NCBI GenBank assembly: GCA_003518105.1
Contig: DOZH01000008.1
Location: forward strand, 70,269-134,268
DNA from: Candidatus Uhrbacteria bacterium
Lineage (GTDB): Bacteria > Patescibacteriota > Patescibacteriia > UBA9934
Reading direction: 5' to 3'
DNA length: 64,000 nt
Shown: positions 49,905-58,220 of the stretch, piece by piece
Numbering within the stretch: the stretch's first letter is position 1
Layout of the letters: each line of letters begins with the position of its first letter
Program-made: the position numbers and the translations under genes
The notes under the pieces: generated by a model
Seen by the model: only the letters and a program-made list of their open reading frames with translations
Told to the model about the DNA's origin: nothing
Databases searched by the model: none

Positions 49905-51365
49905 TTAACTGAGTGATTCAAAAGCTAGCTGCACGCGGCGCAATGATTCTTCTTGGCCCAGCGCCCATAATAATTCGTAAGGACTGGCGGATTTCTCGAG
50001 CCCAGACAAAGCGATACGCAGTGGCCAAAGCACATTGCCATTCTGCAACGCGTTGCTACTAATATACTCCTTTACGGCTGCTTCGAGAAGTGAGATATCA
50101 ACAAATGTGTCAGCTGGTAGCTGGCTGATGACTGTGCTTATGTTCTGGAGCTGTTCGAGCGCGTCTTCTTTACTCGATTTTTTCCAGACTAAGATAGCTG
50201 GGTCGTAACCGCCGAGCTCGACATAGGCACCCAACTTATCAGCGAATTCAGTTAGTCTGCTGACACGTTCGCGTTCGATAATTAATGCCCTTTGCAGAAC
50301 CGGTGACGCCAAATCTAGTGTCGTAAAAGGTTGAACGGCCAAAATTAAATCAGCAGCTGGTAGCTTCATCAAATACTGATGGTTCATCCAGTCCAATTTT
50401 TCAATATTCATGACCGCCCCTGCCCTACTGACCTTCGAGAGGTCAAACAGCTCGGTTAACTCAGCACGTTCGTAGATTTCCTGATCCGCCTTCGGGTTAT
50501 AACCAAGCGTGCTAATAAAATTAATGAGTGCGGCTGGCAAGTAGCCCTTGGCCAAGTAGCTCTCCACAGACACATCCCCTTTACGTTTACTAAGCTTGGT
50601 TTTATCGGGGTTAAGAATGAGCGGAACATGAGCGTAAACTGGCATTGGCAAGCCCAACATGTCGTGCAAAATAATCTGCTTTGGGGTCGAGGAAATCCAC
50701 TCCTCACCGCGCAATACGTGGCTTATTTTCATGAGGTAATCGTCAACGACGACGGCCAGATGATATGAAGCGAAACCGTCCGACTTAATAATAACCTGAT
50801 CGTCCACGTCAGCGTTATTGAAGCTGATTTCGCCACGAATTGCATCGATGAATTTAGATTCGCCCTCTGGAATGCGCATGCGGATGACGAACTTTTCGCC
50901 AGCTGCTTGACGTTTTTTGACCTCATCGAGGCTCAAACCGGCGCAACGACGGTCGTATTTAGGGTTTTGTTTGGCAGCGACTTGGGCAGCACGCATCTCA
51001 ACAAGTCTCTCGCTGGTACAGAAACAAACGTAGGCATTGCCGTCGGCCAGCAAACGGTCGGCGTACGGGCGATACAAATCGAGTCTCTTCGATTGCGTGT
51101 ACGGGCCGACGTCGCCTTTTTCGCCCAGCGTGCCGTCCGCTAGCAAGACTGGACCTTCATCATAGTCGAGGTCGAGCTTTTTGAATGTATTAAGCAAGCT
51201 CTCAACCGCACCTTCAACCAAGCGAGCCTGGTCCGTATCCTCAATGCGCACGATGAATTGGCCACCTGTTTGACGGGCCAAATAGTAGTCGAACATGACG
51301 GTGCGGAGCGTGCCAATGTGCATGTAACCAGTTGGTGACGGAGCAATGCGAGTGCGAGTTATCAT
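49905..51365 (-). CDS. gltX: Glutamyl-tRNA synthetase
   Basis: This 486-residue class I synthetase has the HIGH motif as HIGT in RIAPSPTGYMHIGTLRT (about 6-22) and the KMSKS motif as KLSKRKGDVS (about 240-249). FYDE-type region reads VRIEDTDQARLVEGA (about 39-53). Whether it is discriminating or also charges tRNA-Gln cannot be told from this window; no glutaminyl-tRNA synthetase or GatCAB is present here. Second-to-last gene of a four-gene minus-strand run, 1 base after the glycosyltransferase gene. Confidence 0.95.
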   Translation of the reverse strand: MITRTRIAPSPTGYMHIGTLRTVMFDYYLARQTGGQFIVRIEDTDQARLVEGAVESLLNTFKKLDLDYDEGPVLLADGTLGEKGDVGPYTQSKRLDLYRPYADRLLADGNAYVCFCTSERLVEMRAAQVAAKQNPKYDRRCAGLSLDEVKKRQAAGEKFVIRMRIPEGESKFIDAIRGEISFNNADVDDQVIIKSDGFASYHLAVVVDDYLMKISHVLRGEEWISSTPKQIILHDMLGLPMPVYAHVPLILNPDKTKLSKRKGDVSVESYLAKGYLPAALINFISTLGYNPKADQEIYERAELTELFDLSKVSRAGAVMNIEKLDWMNHQYLMKLPAADLILAVQPFTTLDLASPVLQRALIIERERVSRLTEFADKLGAYVELGGYDPAILVWKKSSKEDALEQLQNISTVISQLPADTFVDISLLEAAVKEYISSNALQNGNVLWPLRIALSGLEKSASPYELLWALGQEESLRRVQLAFESLS

Positions 51366-51366
51366 A

Positions 51367-52179
51367 TTAGCGACCTATTAATTGAAGAAAAATTTCCGGG
51401 ATAGTACGACGCACTGCCTGGCAGAAACGGTGTTCTCGTAGAGTAATAATGGTAACAGTTAGCGGAAAGATAACGACCGCTCGCCAGATTCGCGAAAAAC
51501 GCTGGGGCTCAATGACTAGTCGCCACAGCCATTCCAGTCCGAGCCGCTGTAATATTTTCGGCGCGCGCGGCAAAGCTTTACCAATCATGGCACAGGCGCC
51601 ACCCACACCGATCATGATTTTGACGATCGGCCACCTAGCACGATATTGCCAAATGCAAGCTTCCTGTTTGCCTTGCCCGAGGCCGACAGCGATAACGGCT
51701 GGTTCAACGCAGTCAATGGCATCGAGGGTGAATTGACTCAATTCCCCTGCCCTATTAATCAACCCTGGATCAATCACTACCACGTCGAGTCTCGGCCACT
51801 GCAAACGAAGTTCAGCCGCTCCTTGCTCACTAACCTTCTGTTCGCCAAGCAGCAACAAACGTCGACGAGACTCGGCGCAAAGCTCAGCCAGTAACAGCAA
51901 GGCTTGAACACCAGGCACTCGATTACGTAACAACTGATCCGTTAACGCAGCCGAGGCGAACCGCAAGCCAACGCCGTCTGGCAAATTGAGGTCGAAGTTG
52001 TTGAGCAATTCTTTAAACGACGAGTCTCTTCGCGCCGCTAGCAGAAACTCCGGATTCGGCGTGCAGACCAAATGCGCCGTCGAGACCCCAGCTTGGTTAA
52101 GCCGAGCAGCAAATAACCCTCGAGTTTGTGCGGCATCAACACTATCAATGCGCACGCCAAACAAATTTACCGAATTCAT
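51367..52179 (-). CDS. WecG/TagA/CpsF family glycosyltransferase
   Basis: This 270-residue GT26 enzyme has NLFGVRIDSVD (about 4-14), CTPNPEFLLAARRDSSFKEL (about 39-58), NLPDGVGLRFAS (about 64-75), LLLLGEQKVSEQGAAEL (about 110-126), AVGLGQGKQEACIWQYR (about 168-184) and GVGGACAMIGKALPRAPKIL (about 194-213). It should transfer an N-acetylmannosamine-type sugar to a lipid-linked precursor at the inner membrane for surface polymers. Its start overlaps the end of the upstream membrane protein gene by 4 bases. Confidence 0.9.
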   Translation of the reverse strand: MNSVNLFGVRIDSVDAAQTRGLFAARLNQAGVSTAHLVCTPNPEFLLAARRDSSFKELLNNFDLNLPDGVGLRFASAALTDQLLRNRVPGVQALLLLAELCAESRRRLLLLGEQKVSEQGAAELRLQWPRLDVVVIDPGLINRAGELSQFTLDAIDCVEPAVIAVGLGQGKQEACIWQYRARWPIVKIMIGVGGACAMIGKALPRAPKILQRLGLEWLWRLVIEPQRFSRIWRAVVIFPLTVTIITLREHRFCQAVRRTIPEIFLQLIGR

Positions 52180-52583
52180 AATTTACGCCACAAAATCACA
52201 CACATTGCACCCAGCAAATCAAAAAATAAATCAGCTAAAGTATCCGCGACGCTTGTCTGAGCTAATCCCCATTGTTGCCTGACGGTTGCCAACTGGTCCA
52301 ATAAAAACTCGCCCCATTCCCAACCAATACCAACCAAAGCTACAAAACCAAGAACACACAGCGTATAAAAAACCAACTGCGGCCATTTCTTCTTACTCAC
52401 CAAGTTAACGTTAATAACATTGTTATCCCACAACGCCAATGCCAGCACAGCCATCGCTACCCCACCACCAAAGTGCATAGGCACGTCATAGTACGGATAC
52501 CAGGAATACAGGGCAATCATGCCGAGAATGTGAAAAAAGATAACCCAGGCGATAGCTGTAGCTGCTTGTTTATAAGTTGTCAT
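52176..52583 (-). CDS. DUF2238/YjdF-like integral membrane protein
   Basis: This 135-residue protein with four membrane segments has motifs WYPYYDVPMHFGGGVAMAVL (about 29-48), GIGWEWGEFLLDQL (about 87-100) and DTLADLFFDLLGAM (about 114-127), which resemble the DUF2238/YjdF family, where His, Glu and Asp face each other in the membrane. Function unknown. I start at MTTYKQAA because a TG-C-TAGAAT extended -10 lies 8 bases before that ATG. First gene of the minus-strand run to the M23 gene. Confidence 0.7.
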   Translation of the reverse strand: MTTYKQAATAIAWVIFFHILGMIALYSWYPYYDVPMHFGGGVAMAVLALALWDNNVINVNLVSKKKWPQLVFYTLCVLGFVALVGIGWEWGEFLLDQLATVRQQWGLAQTSVADTLADLFFDLLGAMCVILWRKL

Positions 52584-52591
52584 ATTGCCCA

Positions 52592-52599
52592 ATTCTAGC
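52592..52599 (-). promoter_or_regulatory. Extended -10 of the 52583-48684 operon (leaderless)
   Basis: Minus strand TGCTAGAAT (TG-n-TAGAAT) ends 8 bases before the ATG at 52583, so the mRNA would begin at or next to the start codon. Confidence 0.5.
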
Positions 52600-52623
52600 A
52601 GCAAAAAAGCGAGCAAGCAAGGC

Positions 52624-52664
52624 TTGACGAGGCTTTGTTAGCACTCTATACTTAGGACTGCTAA
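52624..52664 (+). promoter_or_regulatory. clpB promoter with CIRCE (HrcA) operator
   Basis: TTGACG (52624-52629), 17 bases, TATACT (52647-52652). Overlapping it is TTAGCACTC-N9-GACTGCTAA (52638-52664), one mismatch from the CIRCE consensus. HrcA bound here would cover the -10 and block transcription until heat stress. Confidence 0.9.
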
Positions 52665-52694
52665 GGGTGTTCTCGTTTATTTTAGCCATTTTCT

Positions 52695-55349
52695 ATGATG
52701 CCTAACAACTTCACCAGTAAATCTAATCAGGCCATGCAGGCTGCTCAAATGATCGCAGCGGATAACGGTCAGCACGGCATCGAGCCAATTCACCTCCTGG
52801 CCGCCTTATTGGCCGACGACGACGGCATGGTCATGACTATCCTAGCCAAGCTCGACGCCCCAATCGCCGCTATTCAAAACGACGTCGTACGGATGCTGGA
52901 GACCATCCCCCGTCACGCCAGCGTGGAGCAACCAATTCCGGGGCAGATTTTTTTGACGCCGCCGTTGGCTCACGTCTTAGAAAGCGCCATCACTCTTGCC
53001 AAACAATTTGGCGATGAGTACATCTCCACGGAGCATCTCCTCTTGGCTTTGCTGACCGAAAAGATGACCGGTGGCTTGCTGCATAACCATAGCCTGAAGG
53101 CGGAGGACATTCTGCGCACACTCAAGGAAATTCGCGGCAACGACAAGGTGAATACCCCAGACCCAGAAAAGAAAACGCAGTCAATCGAGAAGTTCAGTAT
53201 TAACATGACGGAACTGGCACGTCAGGGTAAATTGGACCCGGTCATTGGCCGCGATGAAGAAATTCGTCGCGTCATGCAGGTCCTGTCCCGCCGCACAAAA
53301 AATAATCCTGTACTCATTGGTGAAGCAGGTGTTGGTAAAACAGCGATTATTGAAGGCCTAGCCCAACGCGTGATTGCCGGCGACGTGCCAGAGTCGCTTA
53401 AAGAAAAAGAAATCGTCAGCCTCGACTTGGGTGCCATGGTTGCTGGTACCAAGTTCCGTGGCGAGTTCGAGGAACGCCTCAAATCTGTCGTCAACGAAAT
53501 TAATGCCAGCAACGGTAAGATTATTTTGTTCATAGATGAGCTGCATATGTTGGTTGGCGCAGGTCATGGCGAGGACGCGCCGATGGACGCTAGCAACTTG
53601 CTCAAACCAGCCTTGGCTCGTGGCGAAATTCGCGTTGTCGGTGCCACTACCACTAAGGAATACCAAAAGCACATTGAGAAGGATCAAGCTCTAGAACGAC
53701 GCTTTCAGCCGATCATGGTGAATGAACCAAGTGTGGACGACACCATTGCTATTCTCCGTGGCATCAAGGAACGCTACGAAATTCACCACGGTGTACGTAT
53801 TTCGGACAACGCCATCGTGGCTGCTGCCGAGCTCTCCACTCGTTACATCACCGACCGTCAGTTGCCAGACAAAGCTGTCGACCTCATTGATGAAGCAGCC
53901 TCTGCCCTGCGCTTACAAATTGACTCCATGCCAGAGGAATTGGACCGCTTGAAGCGTGACGAAATGCGTTTACAAATTGAACGTCAAGCCCTCTTAAAGG
54001 AAGAGGACAAAGCCTCCAAAGCACGCTTAAAAGAAATTGAGCGTCAAATTGCGGACTTAAAGGAACAATCCGGCGCCCTGGAAATTGCCTGGAACTCGGA
54101 GAAGCAGTTGATTGAAGGTATTCGCGCCGCCAAAAACGACATGGACAAGCTCATCAATGAGGCAGAGTTTGAAGAACGTCGCGGCAATTTGCAGCGCGTG
54201 GCAGAAATTCGATACGGGCAAATTCCTAACAAACGCGAAGCTCTAAAAAAGACGGAAGCTGACTTAAAAGTCTTACAGCAGCAGCGTGGTTTGTTGAAAG
54301 AAGTTGTCGGCGAGGAAGACATCGCCGCCGTGGTTGGCCGCTGGACGCACATTCCGGTCTCAAAAATGTTGGAGGGTGAATTAACCAAGCTGGCTCGCAT
54401 GGAAGACGCCCTCAAAAAGCGCGTTATCGGACAAGAAGAAGCTATTCACGCCGTCAGCAATGCGCTCCGTCGTTCTCGCGCTGGCATTAGCGAAGAAAAT
54501 CGCCCGATTGGCAGCTTCATCTTCATGGGCCCAACCGGCGTCGGTAAAACTGAACTCGCCAAAGCACTCGCCGAGTTCATGTTCAACGACGAGAAAGCCC
54601 TCGTCCGCCTGGACATGAGCGAATACATGGAGCGTCACAGTATGAGTAAAATGGTTGGTTCTCCACCAGGTTATGTTGGCTACGACGAAGCTGGCCAGTT
54701 AACTGAGAAAATCCGCAAACACCCTTACTCCGTGGTGCTGTTCGACGAAATTGAAAAGGCCCACCCCGACGTTTTCAACCTCCTCTTGCAAATCCTAGAC
54801 GATGGTCACATCACGGACGCCAAGGGTCGCAAAGTCAACTTCAAGAACACGGTGATCATCATGACGAGCAACATTGGTTCCGACGCTATTTTAAGCAATC
54901 AACAGCGCTCCAGCCTTGGCTTCCACGACGGCACCGTCACCGCGGATGACTCGACCAAAGGCAAAGTTCTCGAGTTATTGAAGGAACACTTCCGCCCAGA
55001 GTTTTTAAACCGTATTGACGAGACGATTGTCTTCCAGGCGCTGACACAGGAGCAAATTGCGGAGGTGGTCGAGCTGCAACTCGCCATCGTCGGCAAGCGC
55101 CTGATAACCGAGCGTGGTATTGGCCTCAAGGTGACGGAAAAGGCCAAAAAGCTTCTGGCCTTGCGCGGTTACGACCCGCAGTACGGCGCCCGTCCGTTAA
55201 AGCGTGTCATTCAGTCCATGATCCTCGATCCGCTAGCCATGAAAATCATCACTGGCGATATCCGTGACAGCGCCGCCCTCACCATCGACGCCAACAAGAA
55301 GGAAGAGATTGAGATTAGAAGCAAAGAATTAGTGGGTAGTAGAAAGTAG
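52695..55349 (+). CDS. clpB: ATP-dependent disaggregase ClpB
   Basis: The product has 884 residues: a Clp N-domain (about 5-150), NBD1 with Walker [10 protein letters not shown] (about 210-218), a long ClpB-type coiled-coil middle domain (about 405-530, including [14 protein letters not shown] and [17 protein letters not shown]), and NBD2 with GPTGVGKTE (about 613-621) and [11 protein letters not shown] near the end. The middle-domain length and the [11 protein letters not shown] block separate it from ClpC and ClpA, so it should work with DnaK to refold aggregates rather than with ClpP. The CIRCE operator upstream supports heat-shock control. Start may be at either of the first two Met codons. 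Confidence 0.92.
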   Translation: MMPNNFTSKSNQAMQAAQMIAADNGQHGIEPIHLLAALLADDDGMVMTILAKLDAPIAAIQNDVVRMLETIPRHASVEQPIPGQIFLTPPLAHVLESAITLAKQFGDEYISTEHLLLALLTEKMTGGLLHNHSLKAEDILRTLKEIRGNDKVNTPDPEKKTQSIEKFSINMTELARQGKLDPVIGRDEEIRRVMQVLSRRTKNNPVLIGEAGVGKTAIIEGLAQRVIAGDVPESLKEKEIVSLDLGAMVAGTKFRGEFEERLKSVVNEINASNGKIILFIDELHMLVGAGHGEDAPMDASNLLKPALARGEIRVVGATTTKEYQKHIEKDQALERRFQPIMVNEPSVDDTIAILRGIKERYEIHHGVRISDNAIVAAAELSTRYITDRQLPDKAVDLIDEAASALRLQIDSMPEELDRLKRDEMRLQIERQALLKEEDKASKARLKEIERQIADLKEQSGALEIAWNSEKQLIEGIRAAKNDMDKLINEAEFEERRGNLQRVAEIRYGQIPNKREALKKTEADLKVLQQQRGLLKEVVGEEDIAAVVGRWTHIPVSKMLEGELTKLARMEDALKKRVIGQEEAIHAVSNALRRSRAGISEENRPIGSFIFMGPTGVGKTELAKALAEFMFNDEKALVRLDMSEYMERHSMSKMVGSPPGYVGYDEAGQLTEKIRKHPYSVVLFDEIEKAHPDVFNLLLQILDDGHITDAKGRKVNFKNTVIIMTSNIGSDAILSNQQRSSLGFHDGTVTADDSTKGKVLELLKEHFRPEFLNRIDETIVFQALTQEQIAEVVELQLAIVGKRLITERGIGLKVTEKAKKLLALRGYDPQYGARPLKRVIQSMILDPLAMKIITGDIRDSAALTIDANKKEEIEIRSKELVGSRK

Positions 55350-55452
55350 ATTGTAGAAGGTAGATTAACAAAATTAATTCAAAAAAAATCTGGCTCGAGC
55401 CAGATTTTTTTTAGTTCGCGTTCTACTTTCTACAGTCTACAATCTACTTTCT
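55333..55452. repeat. GTAGAAAGTAGATT-type inverted repeat around a terminator
   Basis: GTAGAAAGTAGATTGTAGA at the left is inverted on the right (TCTACAATCTACTTTC near 55435-55450). The arms enclose the terminator at 55381-55412. Same style as the repeat at 21926-22012. Confidence 0.7.
55381..55412. terminator. Perfect bidirectional terminator between clpB and ppa
   Basis: A 32-base perfect palindrome: A8, ATCTGGCTCGAGCCAGAT-type core, T8. It serves clpB (+) and ppa (-), which converge here. Confidence 0.95.
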
Positions 55453-55457
55453 TTTCT

Positions 55458-55964
55458 TTACTTCTTAAAATTCTCCATCGCTGCCACGATAATTGCTTTA
55501 GCGGCAGCGGCGTCTTGCCAGTCCTCGATCTTGGTCATCTTCTTCTCCAGAATTTTATAGCTCTCAAAGAAGAAAGAAATTTCGTCCTTCAAGTGCTGAG
55601 TCACGTCGGCCAAGTCGTTAATGTGCTTGAAGCGCACGTCGTCCTTAGCCACAGCCAAGATCTTCTCGTCCTGGCCCTTGTCGTCACTCATGACGAGGAC
55701 GCCGATTGGGCGAACGTCAACAGCCACGCCTGGAAAAAGTGGATTGCTGACCATGACCAAAACGTCCAACGGATCGCCATCGCCACCCAAAGTTTCTGGA
55801 AAGAAACCGTAATCACAAGGGTAAAACATGGGTGAAAAAAGCACGCGGTCGAGCTTGATGATGCCTTGCTCGTGGTCAAATTCGTACTTGTTCTGACTGC
55901 CGCGTGGCACCTCAATCACGGCTTGGCAGACGTCTGGGGCTTTGCTTCCAATGCTCAAATTCAT
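55458..55964 (-). CDS. ppa: Inorganic pyrophosphatase (family I)
   Basis: This 168-residue enzyme has the family signature DGDPLDVLVM (62-71), with the metal-binding Asp residues, and EVPRGSQNKYEFD (18-30), FYPCDYGFFPETLG (47-60) and KDDVRF blocks. It hydrolyses pyrophosphate in the cytoplasm, pulling polymerase and synthetase reactions forward. A clear promoter lies upstream at 55992-56020. Confidence 0.96.
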   Translation of the reverse strand: MNLSIGSKAPDVCQAVIEVPRGSQNKYEFDHEQGIIKLDRVLFSPMFYPCDYGFFPETLGGDGDPLDVLVMVSNPLFPGVAVDVRPIGVLVMSDDKGQDEKILAVAKDDVRFKHINDLADVTQHLKDEISFFFESYKILEKKMTKIEDWQDAAAAKAIIVAAMENFKK

Positions 55965-55991
55965 AGGTCGATTATTAAAGTCGATGTCCGC

Positions 55992-56044
55992 ATGATAAGG
56001 CCGATTTTACCCTCTGTCAAAGGTTTTTGGGCCTGTGGTATAAT
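55992..56044. promoter_or_regulatory. Divergent promoters of ppa (-) and the secreted repeat protein (+)
   Basis: Minus strand: TTGACA (56020-56015), 17 bases, TATCAT (55997-55992). Plus strand: TG-G-TATAAT extended -10 at 56036-56044, 8 bases before the ATG at 56053, with no strong -35; this would give a near-leaderless mRNA. Confidence 0.75.
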
Positions 56045-56052
56045 AAAGCCCT

Positions 56053-57414
56053 ATGAAACGACTTCTTACCACCCTCGCCCTTAGCACGCTGGTTCTAACA
56101 CCACTCAGTTCGGTGCTAGCTTTTGACCCTAATTATATAATTTCCGACGACGAACTAACTAATCCCTTTGCCCTCGACCGTAACCAAATCCAGGCTTACC
56201 TAGACCGCGGCTACCTCGGAACCTATCGCACAGAAGATAATACCGGTGTCGTCCGTTATGCCGCCGACATTATTTTGCGCGCAGCCCAAAGTGCTGGCGT
56301 CAGCCCGAAGTTCTTACTTGTGCTCTTACAAAAAGAACAAAGTTTAGTGGAGGACGACGCTCCGACTGACAATCAGCTCGATTGGGCTACCGGCTACGCT
56401 GTGTGCGACGACTGCTCTAAAGACGATGGCACCATTCAACGTTGGCGCGGTTTCGGTAAGCAGGTCAATTCCGCAGCGCTCCAGTTCAGCGAGGGCTACC
56501 TGGCGGATATTGCCGCCAATGGCAGCACACAAGGAAAATACGGACCAGATATTAAGGTGAAAATAGACAGCACAACCGTCACGCCAGTCAACGCCGCCAC
56601 CGCCGCGCTTTATGCTTACACCCCGCACATTCACGGCAACGAAAATTTCGCCAGCATTTGGGACCGTTGGTTCGGTGCCAACTACCCTTCCGGTTCACTC
56701 TTGCAAGCAGCTGGCGAGGCTAACGTCTATTTGATTCAGAACGGTTACAAGCGGCTAATCACGAGCTATAGCGCACTTACTTCACGTTTTAATGCGAACC
56801 TAATTGTGCAGGTTAGCAAGACCATTCTCAACAATCACCCTGATGGTTCCCCGATCAGCTTCCCTAACTATTCACTGTTAGAGGACGAGGAGAGTAACGT
56901 CTACCTACTGGTGGACGACAGTCTCCGTAAAATTGATAGTAATGAAACTTTTAAATCGATCGGCTTTTCAAGCGACGAAATTGTGGGTATCACCAACGCT
57001 GAACGTGACGCCTACACCATGGGTAACAATATTACTAACGCCACGGTCGACCCAACCGGCAAGCTCTACCAATTAAAGTCGAACAAGGCTGTGTACTATG
57101 TTCGCGATGGTATCCGCCAGGTGATTGTGGACCCAGCTATTCTCACCGCCCGCTTCCCCAACGAGCAACCAACGCCAGTTGACTCAGTAGTTATCGAGCA
57201 ATACAAAGAAGGCAAAGCGCTACTCTTGCCCGACGGTAACCTAGTCAAAGGCGTGCTCGATCCCACAGTCTATGTCATCACTGACGGTATGCGTCGCGCT
57301 ATTGATTCCGAGGCCACCTTCCACAGCTTTGGTTGGTCTTTCAGTCATGTATTGACCATTAACGACGAAGCCCTCGCCCTGCACCCCCTCGGCGCAGATC
57401 TAACTTCGGAATAA
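56053..57414 (+). CDS. Secreted protein with four Y-V/I-x-x-D/N-G repeats
   Basis: The product has 453 residues. A signal peptide (1-23) is followed by a helical domain (about 30-205) with KFLLVLLQKEQSLVEDDAPT (about 87-106), WATGYAVCDDCSKDDGTIQR and a WRGFGKQVNSAAL block, reminiscent of lysozyme-like or hemagglutinin-type domains; a Glu in QKEQSL could be catalytic, but this is a guess. Four repeats of 50-60 residues follow: VYLIQNGYKRLITSY, VYLLVDDSLRKIDS, VYYVRDGIRQVIVD, VYVITDGMRRAIDS. Such repeats occur in actinobacterial and CPR surface proteins. Possibly a peptidoglycan-binding or cell-wall enzyme. Confidence 0.7.
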   Translation: MKRLLTTLALSTLVLTPLSSVLAFDPNYIISDDELTNPFALDRNQIQAYLDRGYLGTYRTEDNTGVVRYAADIILRAAQSAGVSPKFLLVLLQKEQSLVEDDAPTDNQLDWATGYAVCDDCSKDDGTIQRWRGFGKQVNSAALQFSEGYLADIAANGSTQGKYGPDIKVKIDSTTVTPVNAATAALYAYTPHIHGNENFASIWDRWFGANYPSGSLLQAAGEANVYLIQNGYKRLITSYSALTSRFNANLIVQVSKTILNNHPDGSPISFPNYSLLEDEESNVYLLVDDSLRKIDSNETFKSIGFSSDEIVGITNAERDAYTMGNNITNATVDPTGKLYQLKSNKAVYYVRDGIRQVIVDPAILTARFPNEQPTPVDSVVIEQYKEGKALLLPDGNLVKGVLDPTVYVITDGMRRAIDSEATFHSFGWSFSHVLTINDEALALHPLGADLTSE

Positions 57415-57415
57415 T

Positions 57416-58207
57416 ATGATTGTTTTCGCAGCGCATGTTCCTAATTCTCCACTACTATTACCGTCTATCAGCGGTGACCGGATTGGAGCAGTCAAAAAAA
57501 CCTGCGCTGCCATGGACCAGTTGGCCGATGAGTTGTACGCCACCAAGCCAGATACCATCGTGCTAATTAGCGATCAACCCACGCGTTACAGCGAGGCCTT
57601 CTCCATTTCCGTCAGTGATCCTTATGCTGCAGACCTAGCGAACGTGGGCGACTTGAGCTACAAACAAACTTATCATCCTGATTTCGGTTTAATCGACGCC
57701 TTGCAGCGCGCCTTACGCAAGTTCGACGAAGCCGTAACCCTAACAACTGACCCACATCTCAACTTCGCCGCCGCTATCCCGCTTGACTTACTCACCGAAC
57801 ACTTACCAAACATCCGCGTCGTACCAATCAGCCCGTGCGACCTGGACCCCAAGGCTCACTTTACCTTTGGCCAATCCCTCAAACACACGCTCGTTGAGAG
57901 CAAAAAACGCATCGCCGTTATTTCCGCGGGTGACCTGGCTCATACTTTAACAGACTTTGCTCCAGGCGGCCTTCACACAAGCGGCGCCGAATACGACGAC
58001 GCCTTATTGACGCTACTCGAACAGCACAACGTGGTCGGCCTCTTGCAAATTGAGGAAAAGCTTCGTCACGAGGCTCAAGAGTCAGCCTATTTCAAACTAC
58101 TCATTCTACTTGGCGTTCTCGACGGCATGCCTGTATTAACCAATTTGTTAAGTTACGAGTACCCTTTCGGGGTTGGCCTGGCTGTGGTAAATTTCATTTT
58201 AGAGTAG
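57416..58207 (+). CDS. MEMO/LigB-superfamily (AmmeMemoRadiSam B-like) protein
   Basis: This 263-residue protein is related to class III extradiol dioxygenases. FAAHVPNSPLLLPSI (about 4-18), VLISDQPTRYSEAFSIS (about 48-64), PHLNFAAAIPLDLL (about 119-132), VISAGDLAHTLTDFAPGG (about 166-183) and YEYPFGVGLAVVNF (near the end) are the family blocks; the metal-site His residues (H7 region, SAGDLAH) are present in part. No AMMECR1 or radical SAM partner lies nearby. The role in CPR bacteria is unknown. It starts 1 base after the secreted repeat protein. Confidence 0.75.
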   Translation: MIVFAAHVPNSPLLLPSISGDRIGAVKKTCAAMDQLADELYATKPDTIVLISDQPTRYSEAFSISVSDPYAADLANVGDLSYKQTYHPDFGLIDALQRALRKFDEAVTLTTDPHLNFAAAIPLDLLTEHLPNIRVVPISPCDLDPKAHFTFGQSLKHTLVESKKRIAVISAGDLAHTLTDFAPGGLHTSGAEYDDALLTLLEQHNVVGLLQIEEKLRHEAQESAYFKLLILLGVLDGMPVLTNLLSYEYPFGVGLAVVNFILE

Positions 58208-58220
58208 GTAGTTGGTAGTT

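Noticed and set aside
52695..55349. ClpC or ClpA rather than ClpB
   Set aside because: The middle coiled coil is long (about 125 residues) and carries the Clp[12 protein letters not shown] block. No ClpP-docking loop motif was recognised.
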